A stretch of 8,887 nt of DNA from Rhodoferax sp. (GTDB lineage: Bacteria > Pseudomonadota > Gammaproteobacteria > Burkholderiales > Burkholderiaceae_C): positions 1-8,887 of the forward strand of contig VERU01000077.1 of the NCBI GenBank assembly GCA_018882485.1, read 5' to 3'. How positions within the stretch are numbered: position 1 is the stretch's first letter; every line of letters begins with the position of its first letter. Shown piece after piece: positions 6,376 through 8,887 of the stretch. Made by a program: the position numbers and the translations under genes. The notes beneath the pieces are model-generated. The model did no database searches, had not been told where the DNA came from, and was given only the letters and a program-made list of their open reading frames with translations.

Positions 6376-7986
6376 ATGCGTGCAAACCATCTGATCGCGT
6401 TATTGGCTGTGTGCATTCCGGGTTGGGCGTTGGCCCAGTCCAGTGCTGCAGGCGTGCAGGGTGCGGCCAATTTGCCGGCTCCCGCCGGAGCCACCCAGCG
6501 CTTCACCATCACGGGGTTCAAGGTCACGGGAGACAACCCGCTGTCCGCAGATCAGACGAACAGGGTGCTGGCGCCGTTTGTGGGCAATGCAGATATCGTG
6601 GTGCTGCAGCAGGCCATGCAGGCCCTGGAGAACGCCTTCAAGGCGGCCGGATACGAACTGAACCGTGTGTCCCTCTCTCCGCAGAACCTAGGCGCGAACG
6701 TGGAGCTGGAGGTGGTGCGCTTCGCGATTGGCAAGATCGAGGTGGAGGGAGATGCCAAGTTTTACTCCGAAGCCAACGTGCGAGCCGGCCTGCCCGAGCT
6801 CAAGGAGGGTGAGGCACCCAATTTTCGCCGGCTGTCCCGTCAGAGCACGCTGAGCAACGAGAACCCGGGCAAGCAGGTTCGGATCGCCCTGCGGGAGTCG
6901 GAGGAAGCCGACAAGATCGATGTGCGGATTGCGCTCAAGGAGAGCGATCCGGTCAGTTTTGCGGCCAGTCTGAGCAACACGGGCTCCTCGGCGACTGGCA
7001 ATGACCGGCTCTCGCTGGTGGCGTCGCACGCCAATCTGTTCGGGCGTGATCACCAGGCTTCGGTCGCTTACACCACGTCGCTGGAGCGCATCCGGGAAGT
7101 GACCCAGCTGGGCGTCAACTACCGCGTCCCGCTGTACCAGCAGGGTGGCCTGGTCGGCTTCAGTTTCACGCGGTCTGACGTGGTGGGCAGTTTTGGCAGC
7201 TTCACCAGCACGGGTGCCGGGCAGACGATGGGTGTCAATTACAACCACTACTTCGAACCCCAGGGGGCCCGGAGGACGTACCTCACGGTGGGTCTTGACC
7301 AGAAGCGCTTTATCGTTGCGCAGGTGAACGGGGTCCCGGTGCCCGGTCAGGTTGACAGGGTGAGTCGGCCCCTGTCCGTAGGTTACGCCGCCAAGATCGA
7401 ATCGGATACCGCGGTGTGGGGTTACAACGCGGAGCTGGCGGCCAACCTGCCTGGCGGCGAGGGCAACGATCTGGCAGCCTACAAGACCGAGGACACCCGC
7501 ATCGACCGGGTGAACTGGTGGGTGCTGCGGGGAGGAGCCCAGTTCACCGGAGCCTTGCGCGCCGGGTGGCTGTGGTCGGGTCGCACCCAATGGCAGATCG
7601 CGCCTCAGCCCCTGATTTCCGGTGAGCAGTTTGGTATCGGCGGCTCGACGTCGGTGCGGGGCACGGGTGAGCGTCCGCTGTCCGGGGACAGCGGCCTTTC
7701 CGCGACCGTGGAAATCAGCACACCCGAACTCGCGCCTGGGCTGCGCCTGCTGGGTTTTGTGGATGGCGGCTGGTTGACCAGCCGCAGCACGGGCGGCACC
7801 AGCAAGGTCGAGTCCGATCAGCTCACGGGCGCCGGACTGGGCTTGCGGTATGCCGACAGCCGGTTCAGTGTGAATCTGGATTGGGCGCGCATCCTGAGAG
7901 GCAGTGAGCTGCCTGCGGTGCCCGGAGCTGGCATACCGAAGTCGGGTGATGACCGGGTGCATCTCAACGTGTCGGCGCGATTCTGA
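6376..7986 (+). CDS. TpsB outer-membrane transporter (ShlB/FhaC/HecB family)
   Basis: With the start at 6376 the product is 536 residues, normal for the family. An ATG at 6355 would add seven residues but lacks a ribosome binding site. A signal peptide (MRANHLIALLAVCIPGWALA) is followed by cleavage before Q21. Residues about 40-116 form a POTRA domain of the ShlB type ('FTITGFKVTGDNPLS', 'AFKAAGYELNRVSL'), and about 117-195 a second POTRA ('GKIEVEGDAKFYSEANVRAGL'). Residues about 196-536 form the beta-barrel. The barrel contains the loop-6 motif VRGTGERPLSGDSG (R428) and the FVDGGW motif (461-466), and ends in a terminal Phe (LNVSARF), the usual signal for BAM-assisted insertion. TpsB proteins recognise the TPS domain of their partner in the periplasm and move it across the outer membrane; the adhesin encoded just upstream is the likely substrate. 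The gene starts 28 bases after the fecR-like gene and is probably in the same operon. Confidence 0.95.
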   Translation: MRANHLIALLAVCIPGWALAQSSAAGVQGAANLPAPAGATQRFTITGFKVTGDNPLSADQTNRVLAPFVGNADIVVLQQAMQALENAFKAAGYELNRVSLSPQNLGANVELEVVRFAIGKIEVEGDAKFYSEANVRAGLPELKEGEAPNFRRLSRQSTLSNENPGKQVRIALRESEEADKIDVRIALKESDPVSFAASLSNTGSSATGNDRLSLVASHANLFGRDHQASVAYTTSLERIREVTQLGVNYRVPLYQQGGLVGFSFTRSDVVGSFGSFTSTGAGQTMGVNYNHYFEPQGARRTYLTVGLDQKRFIVAQVNGVPVPGQVDRVSRPLSVGYAAKIESDTAVWGYNAELAANLPGGEGNDLAAYKTEDTRIDRVNWWVLRGGAQFTGALRAGWLWSGRTQWQIAPQPLISGEQFGIGGSTSVRGTGERPLSGDSGLSATVEISTPELAPGLRLLGFVDGGWLTSRSTGGTSKVESDQLTGAGLGLRYADSRFSVNLDWARILRGSELPAVPGAGIPKSGDDRVHLNVSARF

Positions 7987-8003
7987 GCGGGTGGTCACGG
8001 ATC

Positions 8004-8423
8004 ATGGCTCAACGACAATCGCCCACGCCCACGCCCACGCCCACGGACATCACCGCCCATGGAAAGTCACGGTTGTTGGAAATTGCTTTTTCCGACGGCC
8101 AGGTGTTCCGGATTCCATTCGAGCTGATGCGGGTCTACTCCCCTTCGGCTGAAGTCCGGGGCCACGGCCCAGGGCAGGAGGTTTTGCAGACCGGCAAGCG
8201 CGATGTGACGCTGCTGGGTCTGGATCCGGTGGGCAACTATGCCGTCCAGGCCCGATTCTCCGATGGTCACGATACCGGTCTGTTCTCGTGGGATTACCTG
8301 TATTTCCTCGGGTCCCAGCAGGACCAGCTCTGGAAGGATTACCTTCGCCGGCTGCAGGCCGCGGGCGTGGACCGTGACGCGCCCATGCCGACGGCCTCGG
8401 GACCATCCTGCGGATCGCACTGA
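8004..8423 (+). CDS. DUF971 (gamma-butyrobetaine-hydroxylase-like N-terminal domain) protein
   Basis: The product is 139 residues. After a short Pro-Thr repeat (residues 7-14) comes the DUF971 fold: 'LLEIAFSDGQVFRIPFELMRVYSPSAEVRGHGPGQ' spans residues about 24-58, then 'TGKRDV' (63-68), 'VGNYAV' and 'FSDGHDTGLFSWDYLY' (85-100). In gamma-butyrobetaine hydroxylases this domain is N-terminal to the catalytic oxygenase domain. Here it stands alone, as is common in Proteobacteria, and the catalytic domain is absent. Cellular function is not established. The gene sits 12 bases upstream of ubiE, an arrangement I recall as common in Burkholderiales, so a link with ubiquinone metabolism is possible but unproven. 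It begins 17 bases after tpsB, with only a weak ribosome binding site. Confidence 0.93.
   Translation: MAQRQSPTPTPTPTDITAHGKSRLLEIAFSDGQVFRIPFELMRVYSPSAEVRGHGPGQEVLQTGKRDVTLLGLDPVGNYAVQARFSDGHDTGLFSWDYLYFLGSQQDQLWKDYLRRLQAAGVDRDAPMPTASGPSCGSH
8021..8044 (+). repeat. Hexanucleotide microsatellite (GCCCAC)x4
   Basis: Four perfect copies of GCCCAC (8021-8044), followed by one more G, lie near the 5' end of the DUF971 gene. In frame they encode four Pro-Thr pairs before the conserved domain. Slippage by one unit would change the protein by two residues without a frameshift. Confidence 0.95.
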
Positions 8424-8435
8424 AAGACCCGAAGC

Positions 8436-8887
8436 ATGAGCACCACGCATTTCGGTTTCCAGTCTGTGGATGAAGAGGACAAGGCTCGCCGGGTGCGAGG
8501 GGTGTTCGATTCGGTGGCGCCGAAGTACGACCTGATGAACGACCTGATGTCCATGGGGCTGCATCGGGTCTGGAAAGCCTTCACCCAGCTGGTTGCCGAT
8601 GCCCATGAGGGCCATGCGGTTCTTGACATTGCCGGTGGTACGGGTGACCTGGCACGGGCATTTGCCCGCCGGGTCGGATCCACGGGTTGCGTGGTGCATA
8701 CCGACATCAACGAGTCCATGCTGCGGGCAGGGCGCGAGCGTTTGCTGGACGAAGGTCTGGTGCTGCCGACGGTGGTCTGTGATGCGGAACACCTGCCGTT
8801 TGCCGAGGCCTCGTTCGATCGTGTGAGCGTGGCCTTCGGTTTGCGCAACATGACGCACAAGGATCTGGCGCTGGCCGAGATGCACCG
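8436..8887 (+). CDS. ubiE: Ubiquinone/menaquinone biosynthesis C-methyltransferase UbiE, N-terminal part (cut by window end)
   Basis: The frame is open from the ATG at 8436 to the window end (150 complete codons; the family is about 245-250 residues). UbiE is a cytoplasmic S-adenosylmethionine-dependent methyltransferase that adds the C-methyl group to the quinone ring in ubiquinone and menaquinone synthesis. The first UbiE signature is complete (YDLMND..S...H..W, residues 31-46). The SAM-binding motif I is [11 protein letters not shown] (62-72), an acidic residue follows the second strand (TDIN), and the second signature region is present (AFGLRNMT, about 133-140). A GAAAGA (8422-8427) lies eight bases before the ATG. 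The gap to the DUF971 gene is 12 bases, so the two are probably co-transcribed. The protein looks intact as far as it is visible. Confidence 0.96.
   Translation, partial: MSTTHFGFQSVDEEDKARRVRGVFDSVAPKYDLMNDLMSMGLHRVWKAFTQLVADAHEGHAVLDIAGGTGDLARAFARRVGSTGCVVHTDINESMLRAGRERLLDEGLVLPTVVCDAEHLPFAEASFDRVSVAFGLRNMTHKDLALAEMH

Noticed and set aside
4848..6536. Long - strand frames opposite the fecR-like gene (562 codons) and opposite tpsB (6688-7998)
   Set aside because: They have shadow composition and cross the boundary between two real genes. The + strand proteins have signal peptides and family motifs; these have none.

Overview
The window looks like GC-rich chromosomal DNA from a betaproteobacterium, most likely Burkholderiales and perhaps the Comamonadaceae. 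The taxonomic call is inference. It rests on the DUF971 gene lying directly upstream of ubiE, the close fit of both proteins to that group's versions as I remember them, and the strong GC bias at third codon positions. All five genes are on the + strand and tightly packed. There are no gene-free stretches over 30 bases, no RNA genes, no insertion sequences and no CRISPR array.

Bases 1-4839 hold the C-terminal part of a very large secreted beta-helical protein. It is a two-partner-secretion (TpsA, filamentous-haemagglutinin-like) adhesin whose start lies upstream of the window. From left to right it contains degenerate FHA-like beta-helix repeats, a GLUG-type region, one MBG-like domain, and ten YDG units of about 85 residues (one divergent, nine close). 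It ends in a hydrophilic Asp/Lys-rich tail with a cysteine four codons from the stop. The YDG array is the main repeat structure. Its units fall into two subtypes in a mosaic order, and two units are nearly identical in DNA.

Bases 4836-6347 encode a periplasmic protein with two tandem FecR domains. It overlaps the adhesin stop by an ATGA. Bases 6376-7986 encode the TpsB outer-membrane transporter (POTRA domains plus barrel) that presumably exports the adhesin. The order is therefore tpsA - fecR-like - tpsB, apparently one operon, with a FecR-domain protein inserted between exporter and substrate genes.

Bases 8004-8423 (DUF971 protein) and 8436-8887 (ubiE, cut by the window end) are conserved housekeeping genes. 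They begin only 17 bases after tpsB, so the secretion locus sits directly against a ubiquinone-biosynthesis neighbourhood with no visible terminator between them.

No wholly new system is evident. The items most worth a second look are the FecR-like partner inside a two-partner-secretion operon, the mosaic of YDG repeats, the internally duplicated FecR gene, and the close junction with DUF971-ubiE.
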